Origin: JANSWY01 sp965243755
GTDB taxonomy: Bacteria; Bacteroidota; Bacteroidia; Cytophagales; Cyclobacteriaceae
NCBI GenBank assembly: GCA_965243755.1
Contig: CBDEVW010000006.1
Coordinates: forward strand, 930,001-994,000
Direction: 5' to 3'
Length of the DNA stretch: 64,000 nt
A model generated the notes under the pieces. That model was not told the DNA's origin. It worked only from the letters and a program-made list of their open reading frames with translations, and did no database searches. The position numbers and the translations under genes are program-made. Positions 33,504 through 43,441 of the stretch are shown in pieces; position 1 is the first letter of the stretch; every line of letters starts with the position of its first letter.

Positions 33504-33908
33504 ATGAAAGTATTCTTTTACGGTCTCTTCATGGACCTTGAGATTTTGAAGAAAAACGGGATCTACCCGGATAATATTGAAATGGGTTACCTGGAACATT
33601 ATACTTTGAAAATAGGCAACCGTGCTTCCCTGATTCCTGCCGAAAATAATAGAGCCTACGGATTGCTAATGGATGTGGATGAGGAGAAAATAATAGGGTT
33701 ATACTCAGAAAATAGTGTTGCTGATTATGTACCAGAAGAGGTAAGTGTGGTATTGGATGAAGGAGGGACGAAGGTTGCCACATGTTATAACCTGCCTATC
33801 GAATTAATGACTGGGACCAATTCAGCCTATGCAACGGCACTTTTGAAGCTTGCTAAAAAGTTGGATTTTCCTACAGCATATTTAAAGCATATAGAAAGTT
33901 TTCTGTAG
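33504..33908 (+). CDS. gamma-glutamylcyclotransferase-like (AIG2-type) protein
   Basis: 134 residues from the ATG at 33504; a TTG four codons upstream is less likely. The start MKVFFYGLFMDLEIL is the substrate-binding loop (YG...) of the GGCT/AIG2 fold. RAYGLLMDVDEEKI matches its second conserved strand, where a catalytic Glu is often found. The sequence is short for the family and catalysis is not assured. Confidence 0.72.
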   Translation: MKVFFYGLFMDLEILKKNGIYPDNIEMGYLEHYTLKIGNRASLIPAENNRAYGLLMDVDEEKIIGLYSENSVADYVPEEVSVVLDEGGTKVATCYNLPIELMTGTNSAYATALLKLAKKLDFPTAYLKHIESFL

Positions 33909-34006
33909 GTGACCTTATTCCAGTAGATGCTATTTCAAATACCAGGTTTTTATCTTTTCTCCTTAGGTTTTCAACTCCTATCTTAGCCATTCAGACTCCT
34001 AACTTC

Positions 34007-34408
34007 ATGACACTAGAACAGCGCATTAAAAACTCAGAAACCAGGATATTCAAAGCAGTGTTTCCCAACACCACCAATCACTACGACACCCTCTTCGGCG
34101 GGACCGCCATGCAGTTGATGGACGAAGTTGCCTTTATCACTGCCACCAGGTTTAGCCGACAAAGAATGGTAACAGTAAGTAGTGACCAGATAGATTTCAA
34201 GAAACCCATTCCTGCTGGAACCATCGTAGAACTGGTAGGAAAAGTTATCCGCGTAGGAAAAACCAGCCTGAGTATCAGTGTAGATATTTATATCGAACAA
34301 ATGTATTCTGATCAACGCGAACATGCCATTTCCGGGAAATTCACTTTTGTGGCAATTGATGAGAACAAGCAGCCCGTGCAGGTGAATGTTAGTAGCTCCC
34401 AAGTGTGA
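34007..34408 (+). CDS. hotdog-fold acyl-CoA thioesterase (YciA-like)
   Basis: 133 residues. The 4HBT domain has the catalytic region HYDTLFGGTAMQLMDEVAFITATRF (the Asp of MDE is usual) and SSDQIDFKKPIPAGTIVEL. It hydrolyses acyl-CoA thioesters; chain-length range is not predictable here. It stands alone, followed by a long repeat-rich intergenic region. Confidence 0.88.
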   Translation: MTLEQRIKNSETRIFKAVFPNTTNHYDTLFGGTAMQLMDEVAFITATRFSRQRMVTVSSDQIDFKKPIPAGTIVELVGKVIRVGKTSLSISVDIYIEQMYSDQREHAISGKFTFVAIDENKQPVQVNVSSSQV

Positions 34409-34414
34409 TTGTTT

Positions 34415-34515
34415 GCTTTTGGCTGTTTGGCTGTTGGCTTTTGGTGATTTGGCTTTTGGCTTTTAGCTGTTTGGCTATTGGCTTTTTTGGCTGTTCGGCT
34501 TTTGGCTATTTGGTT
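34415..34515 (+). repeat. low-complexity TTTGGCT repeat
   Basis: About 100 bases made of variants of TTTTGGCTGTTTGGC. There is no coding signal. It directly follows the thioesterase gene. Confidence 0.8.
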
Positions 34516-34604
34516 TGTGTCCTAACAATTCAGGATAAATGGATGTGACAGGATATATTGATGAGACAGGATGTGACAGGATAATAGTTTAATTATGTGA
34601 ACAC

Positions 34605-34990
34605 CCAAAACTCCGGTCTTCCGTCTCCGGTCTTATGAATGTAGCCCTACAATTCCCTGCATCCACGAACACTTCCAACTTCCAACTTCGTGCTTCCAAC
34701 TCCCCAATACTCCGGTCTTCGGTCTTCCGTCTCCGGTCTATTTAGAAGCAGCCCTATAGTTCTCATCACCTAATAAAACACTTCCAACTATCCGATACTC
34801 CGGTCTTCGGTCTTCCGTCTTCGGTCTATTTAGAAGCAGCCCTATAGTTCCCATCACCTAATAAAACACTTCCAACTCCCCAATACTCCGGTCTTCGGTC
34901 TTCCGTCTCCGGTCTATTGAGAGGCAGCCCTATAGTTCCCAGCACCCACAAAACACTTCCAACTTCGCGCTTCCAACTTCTAACTACAAA
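34605..34990 (+). repeat. 88-bp tandem repeat block, left of the oxidoreductase gene
   Basis: Units begin with ATACTCCGGTCTTCGGTCTTCC at 34707, 34795 and 34883 (exact 88-base period), preceded by a diverged unit from 34612. Each has a TCCGGTC-rich head, TAGAAGCAGCCCTATAGTTC, and a C/A-rich tail (CACTTCCAACT). Related sequence, including the CAGGAT-rich lead-in (34550-34580), recurs at 36120-36400 beyond the gene. Confidence 0.85.
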
Positions 34991-35030
34991 GATTGCATGG
35001 ATTCTCCAATGATCTGTTGTAACTTATGAT

Positions 35031-36116
35031 ATGACACTTTCAAGAAGATCATTTATTCATACGCTTGGGGTATTGGGCGTTGGTACTTCTACTGGTTTTG
35101 CTAATATCATTGTTCCAAAACAAAAGAAGCTGGGTGTTGTGTTGGTAGGGCTTGGGTATTACTCCACAGATTTATTGGCACCAGCACTTCAATTGACCCA
35201 AAATTGTGAATTAAAGGGGGTTGTTACGGGTAGTCCATGGAAAATCCCTGTGTGGCAAAAAAGGTATAAGCTCAGGGATACGAATATCTATGACTATGAT
35301 AACATGCATGAGATTGCCAATAATGATGAGATAGATGTGGTGTATATCGTCTTGCCCACGGGGCTTCATGCCAAATATGCCATTGTTGCAGCTAATGCAG
35401 GCAAACATGTATGGTGTGAGAAACCTATGGCCCGTACTTATGTTGAATGTCATCAGATCATTCAGGCATGTGAGAGCAACAAGGTGAAACTTTCCATTGG
35501 ATACAGGATGCAACATGAACCCAAAACCAGGGAGATCATTCAATGGTCTCAAACCATGCCTTATGGTAAGATCATTGATCTTTCTGCTCATGCGGGCTAT
35601 TATGATGGAAGAACAAATCACTGGAAACAAAACAAGGAACTAGGCGGAGGAGCCATGTATGATATAGGGGTTTATCCATTGAATGCGGCAAGATATGTCA
35701 CAGGAGAGGAACCGGTTACTGTATCTGCCAGGCATGAGAATACAAGAAAAGAGATTTATGCCGAAGTAGATGAAACCACCTATTTTACTTTAAAATTTCC
35801 ATCCGGTGCTACAGCATCATGCAGTACCAGTCTTGGTAGAAGTATGAACAATTTAAAGGTCAATTGTGAAAAAGGCTGGTATGGCTTATCACCATTTCAG
35901 GCCTATGGAGGTATTAGTGAAACTACAAGCGATGGCCGTAAACTTCCTCCGACAATTTCCAATCAGCAAGCACGGCAAATGGATGACGATGCGTTGGCAA
36001 TAATGAATAATCAACCCGTCATGGTTCCTGGCAGGGAAGGAGCAAGAGACATAGCGATTGTGGAAGCCATATACAAAGCAGCTAAAACTGGAGAGCAGGT
36101 GGTTATAAGTTATTAG
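35031..36116 (+). CDS. Gfo/Idh/MocA-family oxidoreductase, Tat-type leader
   Basis: 361 residues. A twin-Arg-like leader (LSRRSFIHTLG, then a hydrophobic stretch) suggests export in folded form. A Rossmann fold (VVLVGLGYYST) binds NAD(P). The family motif WCEKPMA and the substrate domain (GGGAMYDIGVYPLNAARYVTGEEP) match glucose-fructose-oxidoreductase-like enzymes. The sugar substrate is unknown. The gene lies alone between two blocks of the same intergenic repeat. Confidence 0.88.
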   Translation: MTLSRRSFIHTLGVLGVGTSTGFANIIVPKQKKLGVVLVGLGYYSTDLLAPALQLTQNCELKGVVTGSPWKIPVWQKRYKLRDTNIYDYDNMHEIANNDEIDVVYIVLPTGLHAKYAIVAANAGKHVWCEKPMARTYVECHQIIQACESNKVKLSIGYRMQHEPKTREIIQWSQTMPYGKIIDLSAHAGYYDGRTNHWKQNKELGGGAMYDIGVYPLNAARYVTGEEPVTVSARHENTRKEIYAEVDETTYFTLKFPSGATASCSTSLGRSMNNLKVNCEKGWYGLSPFQAYGGISETTSDGRKLPPTISNQQARQMDDDALAIMNNQPVMVPGREGARDIAIVEAIYKAAKTGEQVVISY

Positions 36117-36119
36117 AGG

Positions 36120-36400
36120 ATTGTACAGGATTTAAGGATTGGGCAGGATATGACAGGATGATTTTTAAAAGCAGCTCTATAATTATGTGCACTCGCAAAA
36201 ATTTCGGTCTTCCGTCTCCTGTTTTTTTTAGAACGGTCCCTACAATTTCCAGCACTCACGAAAACTCCTAACTTCGTGCTTCCAACTCCCCAATACTTCG
36301 GTCTTCGGTCTTCCGTCTCCAGTCTATCAATTGCAGCCATAAAGTTCCTCGCACCCACGAATGCTTCCAACTTCCAATTTCGAGTTCCCAACTCACTTCC
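36120..36400 (+). repeat. repeat block related to 34550-34990, right of the oxidoreductase gene
   Basis: Starts with CAGGAT-rich sequence (GGCAGGATATGACAGGATGA), then two diverged units with TCGGTCTTCCGTCTCC, GCAGCC...AGTTCC and ACTTCCAACT. No gene. Confidence 0.8.
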
Positions 36401-36447
36401 CATTTCAAAAAAAATAAAAACTACTTTTAGGACTTAAATATTTAAGT

Positions 36448-36455
36448 TACATTTG
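36448..36455 (+). promoter_or_regulatory. candidate -7 box (TACATTTG) for the permease cluster
   Basis: TACATTTG matches TAnnTTTG 48 bases before the ATG at 36504. No TTG lies at the usual distance upstream, so support is partial. Confidence 0.35.
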
Positions 36456-36503
36456 AGACTTTAATACTCAAAGGTCTATAAACTCAACTTAAAAGGGGAG
36501 CCC

Positions 36504-39119
36504 ATGGCACACCATTTTCCTAACGATTCTTTACCCAAACCACCAGCACTGGTGCTAAGGTTCCTTCGGTTTTTCTGTCACCCGGATTTGCTGGAGGATG
36601 TAGAAGGGGATCTGATGGAATTGTTCGAAGAACGTGTCAGTAAACGCCCTTCGCTTGCCCGCATGGCTTTCATCAGAGATGTTTTGTTGCTGTTTAGACC
36701 TGGGATCGTCAAAAACTTTTGGTCAAACTCAAACTTAATTCACACAGGTATGCTACGAAACAACCTACTTATCGCCTGGCGAAATGCCTTGAAATACAAA
36801 GGCTATACAGCCATCAATTTACTTGGACTCCTTATTGGAGTAGCAGCAAGCGCTATCATTTTCCTTTGGGTTCAGGATGAATATGCCATGGATGCCTTTC
36901 ATGAGAAAAAGGATCGCACATTCCTCATCTGGCGCAATATGTACCAGGGGAACGGGGAGATCATTACTACACCTGGAATTCCACAGCCTTTAGAATTTGT
37001 TCTGGAAGAGGAGTACCCCGAAGTAGAAGATGTGACCCTAGTTGGATGGGAGATGGAAAAGGTATTTCAGAAAGATGAAAAGAAAAGCTATGAATCCGGA
37101 TTTTACGCTTCTCCGGAATTCTTTAGTGTTTTCTCATATCCCCTTTTAGTTGGGGATGCCAATACCATGCTTAGTCAGTTAAACAATGTAGTGATATCAC
37201 GCAGGGTCGCAGAGAAATTATTTGGTAGCCATTGGATGAAAGAAGATGGTGCCCTCGGTAAAATGGTAAGAATTGATGACCGGAAAGACTTCATCGTAAC
37301 TGGCGTTTTTGAGAATCCATCCAGGCACTCATCACTGCAGTTTGATTGGATATTGCCGGCGCAGGAATACATGGCGATGAATAGTTGGGTGAGTAGTTGG
37401 TACAATGGTGGGTTTGGAATGGTCTTTACACTGAAAGATAAGAACACACGGGATCAGGTGGCCAGCAGGATTGAGCAGGAAATCAATAAACATACCAATA
37501 ATGAATCCGATGAAAGGATTGTGATCCAGCAGCTTTCTGAATCATACCTGCACTCACGGATGGAAAATGGGGTGCCATCAGGTGGAAGGATTGAGTATGT
37601 AAGGGTGCTTTCTGTTATCGCCATATTCCTTGTAATCATTGCCAGTATGAATTTTATGAGCCTTGCTACAGCCAGAGCAGGTAGAAGGGCCAAAGAAATA
37701 GGATTGAGAAAGGTGTTGGGGGCAGGGCGGAAATCCCTTCGTCAACAGTTTTTTGTAGAGGCAATCCTAATGTCTGCGATTGCTGGTTTGTTGGCACTGG
37801 TAGTTGTTTGGCTGGCACTTCCATATTTTAATGAACTGACCGGTAAGCAATTATCTATCGGAGTGACCAATTTTCAGGTGGGCATACTGTTCATTAGTCT
37901 GGTGTTGATAACAGGCTTGTTATCTGGAAGTTATCCTGCTTTGCTCTTGTCGTCATTTAAGATTATTGAATCCTTAAAGGGAACATTCAAACATAGTGCA
38001 GCATCCATTATGGTACGGAGGGGTATGGTGGTATTTCAATTTGTGATTGCCGTATTATTGATTATGGGTACATTGGTGGTCAATGATCAGATGCAATATA
38101 TCCTGACCAAGAACCTGGGACTGGACAGAGATAATCTGATCTACCTTCAGATGGAAGGCAACCTTTGGAGACAGTCGGAGACTTATAAAGAAGAACTTCT
38201 AAAGATTCCTGGTGTGAAATCTGTCACGACCACTTCAGGAAACCCCCTGGATTATGGCAGGTCTACCGGTGGTGCTTCCTGGGATGGCAAGGACCCTTCC
38301 AATGTGGTGGAAATCAATGTGCTTACCATCGGCGATGATTGGCTGGAAACTTTTGGTGTTAAACTGCTCCAGGGAAGAATGTTTTCTTCGGAATTCGGGG
38401 CTGATTCTGCCAGTTACCTTGTGAATGAAGTGGCGGCAAAAATCATCGGGTATGAAAACCCGGTAGGAGGAAACCTAAGGGTATGGGGAACAGAGGGTAA
38501 AATCGTAGGCGTGATCAATGATTTTCATATGGCCAGCATGTATGAACCGATAGAACCACTGATCGTGCGTTATGATCCATCTTCTACATTTGTCGCTTTT
38601 ATTAAAACACAAGGTGATCTATCAGAGACCCTGGCAGAAATTGAAGACTTAACCACCACAATGAACCCGTCACACCCATTCCGATACCGGTTTTTGGATG
38701 ACGAGTATCAAATGCAATATCAGTCGGAGATGACCTTAAGTAGCCTGACTAAACTATTTGCAGTAATTGCAATAATTATTTCATGTCTGGGATTACTTGG
38801 ACTGGCCTCCTACACTGCTTCACAAAGAGCCAAGGAGATAGGCATCAGAAAAGTACATGGAGCCGAGATCAGCCACATCATTTACCTGTTGTCCAGGGAG
38901 TATGGGCTATTAATGATACTTGCATTTGTACTGGCAATACCCGTGGGATATTACTATCTGAACCTTTGGCTCCAGGGTTTTGAATTTCGGGTGGATCTTG
39001 ACTGGTTCCAGTTTGTAATGGCAGGTATAATGGCATTCGTTGTTGGTGCACTTACAGTAAGTATCAGGTCATACCAGGCAGCAAGTTGTAATCCTGTAGA
39101 TGTATTGAAGGATGAATAG
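36504..39119 (+). CDS. FtsX/MacB-type ABC transporter permease with N-terminal prefix (1)
   Basis: 871 residues. A prefix domain (PPALVLRFLRFFCHPDLLEDVEGDLMELFEERV, then a membrane segment at about 93-115) is followed by a MacB-like periplasmic core, an FtsX domain with three membrane segments (about 370-500), a second periplasmic core and a second FtsX domain (about 750-860). Such proteins are typical of Cytophagales and are usually encoded without an ATPase next to them; none is seen here. AAAAGGGGAG before the ATG is a possible ribosome site. It may export peptides, lipids or drugs. Confidence 0.88.
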   Translation: MAHHFPNDSLPKPPALVLRFLRFFCHPDLLEDVEGDLMELFEERVSKRPSLARMAFIRDVLLLFRPGIVKNFWSNSNLIHTGMLRNNLLIAWRNALKYKGYTAINLLGLLIGVAASAIIFLWVQDEYAMDAFHEKKDRTFLIWRNMYQGNGEIITTPGIPQPLEFVLEEEYPEVEDVTLVGWEMEKVFQKDEKKSYESGFYASPEFFSVFSYPLLVGDANTMLSQLNNVVISRRVAEKLFGSHWMKEDGALGKMVRIDDRKDFIVTGVFENPSRHSSLQFDWILPAQEYMAMNSWVSSWYNGGFGMVFTLKDKNTRDQVASRIEQEINKHTNNESDERIVIQQLSESYLHSRMENGVPSGGRIEYVRVLSVIAIFLVIIASMNFMSLATARAGRRAKEIGLRKVLGAGRKSLRQQFFVEAILMSAIAGLLALVVVWLALPYFNELTGKQLSIGVTNFQVGILFISLVLITGLLSGSYPALLLSSFKIIESLKGTFKHSAASIMVRRGMVVFQFVIAVLLIMGTLVVNDQMQYILTKNLGLDRDNLIYLQMEGNLWRQSETYKEELLKIPGVKSVTTTSGNPLDYGRSTGGASWDGKDPSNVVEINVLTIGDDWLETFGVKLLQGRMFSSEFGADSASYLVNEVAAKIIGYENPVGGNLRVWGTEGKIVGVINDFHMASMYEPIEPLIVRYDPSSTFVAFIKTQGDLSETLAEIEDLTTTMNPSHPFRYRFLDDEYQMQYQSEMTLSSLTKLFAVIAIIISCLGLLGLASYTASQRAKEIGIRKVHGAEISHIIYLLSREYGLLMILAFVLAIPVGYYYLNLWLQGFEFRVDLDWFQFVMAGIMAFVVGALTVSIRSYQAASCNPVDVLKDE

Positions 39120-39143
39120 AAATTGTAATCATAGATTAAACCA

Positions 39144-39476
39144 ATGAGTAAGTATTCAATAGGTGAGTTTGAAGAGGTGGTAATGCTGACCGTAGCGGTT
39201 TTGTACAACAACGCGTATGGCATTACCATCAAAAAGGAAATAGAAGAGCGACTCAACAGAAAGGTTAGTGTAGGAGCCATGCGTACTGCGCTGGACCGGC
39301 TTGAGAAAAAGGGCTTCCTGGAATCTGAATTTGGAGAAGCGACAGCTGTAAGAGGAGGAAAAAGAAAGCGATTCTTCAAAGTAACTCCTTATGGCAAAAC
39401 AGCATTGGAACAGGTCATGGCTACCCGCAAACAACTGTGGGATGCAATTCCGGATATGGCCTTTGATTTCAAGTAA
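39144..39476 (+). CDS. PadR-family transcriptional regulator
   Basis: 110 residues. The winged helix has YSIGEFEEVVMLTVAVLYNNAYGITIKKEIEERLNRKVSVGAMRTALDRLEKKGFLESEFGEA...GGKRKRFFKVTPYGK, the PadR pattern with the wing before the final helix. It is placed between the two permease genes (24 bases after the first, one base before the second) and so probably controls the cluster. The C-terminal dimerisation helix is short. Confidence 0.9.
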   Translation: MSKYSIGEFEEVVMLTVAVLYNNAYGITIKKEIEERLNRKVSVGAMRTALDRLEKKGFLESEFGEATAVRGGKRKRFFKVTPYGKTALEQVMATRKQLWDAIPDMAFDFK

Positions 39477-39477
39477 T

Positions 39478-42096
39478 ATGCATAGTAACAAAAGCGGTAA
39501 TCCACCACCCTGGATATTGAAATGGCTCAGATGGTTTTGTAAGCCGGAGCTGGCTGAGGACCTGGAAGGCGACCTGAGAGAACTATATGAGGAATGGCTC
39601 GAAACCTCACGGATTCCAGGACTATTACTTTTTTGGGAGACCATTCGATTGCTTAGGCCAGGCATTATTAAAAACAACTTTTTAACAAGGTACTCAATCA
39701 CTCAAAGCATGTACAACAACTATTTTAAAAGCGCCTGGAGAAACCTCCTGAAACACAAGACCTTCTCCATGATCAATGTCTCCAGTTTATCTCTTGGAAT
39801 GGCCATCTGTATGGTCATCTTTCTGTTTGCTCAGGAAGAAACTTCCTATGACAATTTTCAACCGGATGATATCTACAGGTTTTGGGAGACTGAGCAATAT
39901 GAAGGTTCCACAGGACAGGATATACCATTTACCATGGGAGGAGTAGGGCCTCAGTTTACGGCTCACTATCCGGAATTGAGCAGCTACGTTCGCGTCATGG
40001 TAGGAGGAGAACAGGTAGTCAAAGTGGAGGATCGTGGTGTATTGGTAGCAGACATCAAGACAGTGGATAATAACTTCTTTCAGTTCTTCAATTTTGATTT
40101 GCTTCACGGAAGTCCGGAATCTGTTTTGCGTGATCACAGTACCGTAGTTATATCTGAAGCCACAGCACTCAAATTATACGGTAGTACAGATGTTGTTGGG
40201 AGAACTTTCCAGTTTGATGACAATACTTTTACTGTAAACGGTGTTTTTAAGGACGTCCCTGCTAATTCACATTTACAATTCAATCTGCTGTTTTCTCTGG
40301 ATTACTTTGGTAAAACAAGGGAGAATTTCGATAATGAATTTACCGGAAGTTTTGTGACCACCTATGTTAAGGTCAATAAAGAGGCAGACATTGGTAAATT
40401 GCAAAACACGTTTCCAGAGACTTTGGATAAGTTAAGCGGCAAGAACTGGAGCGAAAACTATACCCTCTACCTGCAACCCCTGAAAGACATTCACCTTGGT
40501 TCGTCTCATCTCGTTCATGACTACAATAACTTCAGGAAATTCAACCGCAAGCACCTGTATGTTTTTGGGCTGGTTGGCCTATTGTTGTTAATAATTGCTA
40601 CGATCAACTTCATGAACCTCACCACTGCTAGGTCCGGTTACCGCGCAAAAGAAGTGGGTGTGAGAAAAACGCTGGGAGCTTTTCGCCAGCAGCTCATCAT
40701 TCAGTTTCAGATGGAATCTATATTGATGGCGTTTATTGCGCTATTACTGGCATTGATCATTTTGTGGGGCGCCTTTCCATATCTTAATAACCTTATAGAA
40801 AGAGATTTCTCATTGCTGTCGGTCCTGGGAGACTGGAAGCTTATGGGAGGTATTATCGCTGCAACCATCATTATTGGGATGCTGGCGGGCATTTACCCTT
40901 CACTTATCATTTCCAGTTTTGGACTAGTCAATGTGATGAAAGGGGTGTACCTTAAAGTGGTGCGATCCTATTTCAGAAGTGGTCTGGTGGTGTTGCAATT
41001 TAGCCTGGCCATAGGTATGATCGTTTCAACCGTAATTGTTATTCAGCAGCTCAAATACATCAACAACAGAGATCTTGGTTTCGATAAGGACCATATCATT
41101 CAGGTACCACTAAAAGATGACAAAGTCAGAGCTAATTACGAGGTGATGAAACAGGAATTGTTAAATCAGTCCAATATAATAGGTGTTACCGCTTCAGGTC
41201 ACCGACTGGGCAATGATTTTCATCAAAGAGGCTTTAAGGTTAAGCTTGACTCGGGAATAAGTTTTTTAGTGCCCTCCAGTTTGTATGTGGACATGGATTA
41301 CCTGGAGGTCCATGGCATTAAGTTGTTGCAGGGGCGTACTTTTTCGCAAGACATGGCCCAGGATCGAGGATTGGCCTTTGTCGTAAATGAATCCATGGTA
41401 AAAGACCTGGGACTATCTGACCCCATTGGTACCAGGGCCGGAATGGGTTGGTATCCTAACGACTCACTAGGGACGATCATCGGCGTAGTGCAGGACTTTA
41501 ACTTCAACACCCTCCATAATGAAATAGATAACCTGGTGATCATGGTCAATGAGATGTGGAGTTTCCGGGAAATGGTGGTCAAGGTCAATGGCAATAACCT
41601 AAAGGAGGGACTCAACCAGTTGGAAACCATTTATGCAAAGTATTCAACTACACCCATCAGTTATCAATTCCTAGACGAACATTTCGAAACACTTTATCGA
41701 TCAGATCAGCAAATGAGTGCGGTGTTGGGAGTGATCGGAGGATTGTCGATATTAATTGGCTGCATGGGGCTGTTTGGCTTGAGCGCTATCACGGTGCAGC
41801 AAAGAATCAAGGAGATTGGTATACGTAAAGTATTGGGCGCAGGAAACAAACAATTGATGCTGCTACTATCACGGGAGTTTGCCTGGTTAGTGATCATTTC
41901 ATTTTTTGTAGCTTCGCCCATAGCGTACTACTTCATGTCCAACTGGCTCAATGGGTTTGCTTACCATGTGGAGATGAGTCCGCTGTATTTTATGATTGGT
42001 GGTTTACTCTCATTTGCTATTGCCTGGCTTACTGTATCCATTCATGTAGGCAAAGAAGTAAGGAAAAACCCGGTGGAGTCCCTGAGGTGGGATTGA
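39478..42096 (+). CDS. FtsX/MacB-type ABC transporter permease with N-terminal prefix (2)
   Basis: 872 residues from the ATG at 39478, one base after the PadR stop; a longer frame from 39391 overlaps PadR and is rejected. The architecture matches the upstream permease: prefix (PPPWILKWLRWFCKPELAEDLEGDLRELYEEWL), membrane segment, MacB-like core, FtsX, core, FtsX. The C-terminal FtsX segment has (R)IKEIGIRKVLGAG, the conserved coupling-helix motif. The two proteins may form a heterodimer. Confidence 0.88.
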   Translation: MHSNKSGNPPPWILKWLRWFCKPELAEDLEGDLRELYEEWLETSRIPGLLLFWETIRLLRPGIIKNNFLTRYSITQSMYNNYFKSAWRNLLKHKTFSMINVSSLSLGMAICMVIFLFAQEETSYDNFQPDDIYRFWETEQYEGSTGQDIPFTMGGVGPQFTAHYPELSSYVRVMVGGEQVVKVEDRGVLVADIKTVDNNFFQFFNFDLLHGSPESVLRDHSTVVISEATALKLYGSTDVVGRTFQFDDNTFTVNGVFKDVPANSHLQFNLLFSLDYFGKTRENFDNEFTGSFVTTYVKVNKEADIGKLQNTFPETLDKLSGKNWSENYTLYLQPLKDIHLGSSHLVHDYNNFRKFNRKHLYVFGLVGLLLLIIATINFMNLTTARSGYRAKEVGVRKTLGAFRQQLIIQFQMESILMAFIALLLALIILWGAFPYLNNLIERDFSLLSVLGDWKLMGGIIAATIIIGMLAGIYPSLIISSFGLVNVMKGVYLKVVRSYFRSGLVVLQFSLAIGMIVSTVIVIQQLKYINNRDLGFDKDHIIQVPLKDDKVRANYEVMKQELLNQSNIIGVTASGHRLGNDFHQRGFKVKLDSGISFLVPSSLYVDMDYLEVHGIKLLQGRTFSQDMAQDRGLAFVVNESMVKDLGLSDPIGTRAGMGWYPNDSLGTIIGVVQDFNFNTLHNEIDNLVIMVNEMWSFREMVVKVNGNNLKEGLNQLETIYAKYSTTPISYQFLDEHFETLYRSDQQMSAVLGVIGGLSILIGCMGLFGLSAITVQQRIKEIGIRKVLGAGNKQLMLLLSREFAWLVIISFFVASPIAYYFMSNWLNGFAYHVEMSPLYFMIGGLLSFAIAWLTVSIHVGKEVRKNPVESLRWD

Positions 42097-42394
42097 ATTA
42101 GAACCTTGGGTTAGATACTTGGGTCCGGATGTATAGTTTTTACAGAACCACTCAACAGTTTTATGTTGAAGGTGGTAACTCCAAAGCATGTTGATGACTG
42201 CAAAAAATTGCCAAAGCGTGTGATCAGATCTTTGGAGGATCAACTGGATTAAATTGATTTAAACCATGCTTTAATCAGCCCTTCGCAAAACTTTAGCCAT
42301 AGAACCATTTAAATTCTGTCACCATCGACCTTGACAGGCTCCCCGGAGATCGTTATATTATTACCTTAATCACTTTTAACCAAACCTTAAATCA

Positions 42395-42688
42395 ATGAAG
42401 AAAGTAGGAACTGTATTCTTTATTCTGGGCTCAGTCATATTTTTGAGCAATTTATTTGACATCAGAATGATCACCAGATCCGGGGCTGTGCAATCTCTCG
42501 CTGATGCTACCGGTGGGACCACCAGTGATATTCTTGGTGGATTTGGCTGTATATTTTATTTCATTAGCCTTGTTTCCTTCCTGATGGTCTATCGCAAAGC
42601 CAAAGAACCTTCCAGCAAATGGCTCATGATTTCGAGCGTAATACTGGGCATTGCAAATTTTTACTTTGCTTACAGCGCTGTGCTGTAA
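42395..42688 (+). CDS. small membrane protein, three TM segments
   Basis: 97 residues with hydrophobic stretches at about 5-20, 49-65 and 78-95. Composition and spacing are membrane-like throughout. The function is not recognised. It is followed by a perfect ten-base hairpin at 42703-42736. Confidence 0.65.
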   Translation: MKKVGTVFFILGSVIFLSNLFDIRMITRSGAVQSLADATGGTTSDILGGFGCIFYFISLVSFLMVYRKAKEPSSKWLMISSVILGIANFYFAYSAVL

Positions 42689-42702
42689 TTGGCAGGAACT
42701 TC

Positions 42703-42736
42703 AACACCCGTGACGCCAACTTCAACCACGGGTGTT
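42703..42736 (+). terminator. hairpin after the small membrane gene
   Basis: AACACCCGTG pairs perfectly with CACGGGTGTT around a 14-base loop. It is not followed by a T run, so it may be a weak terminator. Confidence 0.45.
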
Positions 42737-42851
42737 GGTAAGGTAATATTTTGATAAGAATAGTTTTGAGGTCAGAAAGCTGGGAAATTGTATTAATTTA
42801 GCCTCAGGAAGGTAAATCATCAGCTGGAATGAGAAAAGTTAAACATCTGTT

Positions 42852-43381
42852 ATGATATTGGACCTTTATCAAAATAAGTACCACTCGTCGTATAGGTTGC
42901 TGAGGTATTTGATGCTTAGTGTGTTTCTGATTATTCATGTTTACCTATTCTTGGAAGTGGACCAGATAGATCATTGGAATTGGGTGATTACACTTGCTAT
43001 TTACATGGCTATTTTAGTGATGCTGCTGAGCCCTGTTATCCTTGGGTCCATGTCGTGTCGGGGATAACTAAAATTGGTACGCTCGAATTCAAAGAAAGTG
43101 GGTTCATTATCGCAATTGACAATGAAGAGCCCATAGTATATCAGTTCAGGGATCTTCCCAGGTTTAGAATGAAAATATCAGACTATGAGGGTGAAGGAAA
43201 GTCTCCGATTCAATTTGATTTTACCGGGAGCAAGGGCGTAGAGAATTTCATTTGGATGGATTGGATTGAAAAACGGAGGTATTACCGCTTCCGGGTACCA
43301 ACAATAACCGCATATAATCGATTAATTAAACTTGGAAATATCTGGAAGCAGTCATACAAATCACTATTGATTGAGTATTAA
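42852..43381 (+). pseudogene. two-TM protein gene with a frameshift near 43050
   Basis: The 5' frame encodes about 65 residues with two membrane segments and then stops at 43065-43067. A second frame open from before that point continues with a soluble part (SGITKIGTLEFKESGFIIAIDNEEPIVYQF..) to 43381. Together they read as one protein of about 175 residues with the layout of small sensor-like membrane proteins. A single-base indel near the GGG at 43046 or the GGGG at 43060 would join them. It could be a true mutation, a sequencing error or, less likely, recoding. Confidence 0.6.
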
Positions 43382-43441
43382 ATGAGATTTGCTGCTGAAT
43401 ACAGATGTTACTAGATTTGCTTGTTAGAAATTCATCACGCC

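Noticed and set aside
34415..34515. TTTGGCT-rich stretch as a regulatory array
   Set aside because: It is low-complexity sequence without conserved spacing or inverted symmetry.
39391..39477. Upstream extension of the second permease
   Set aside because: It overlaps the PadR gene and adds residues without family support; the ATG at 39478 starts at the prefix domain.
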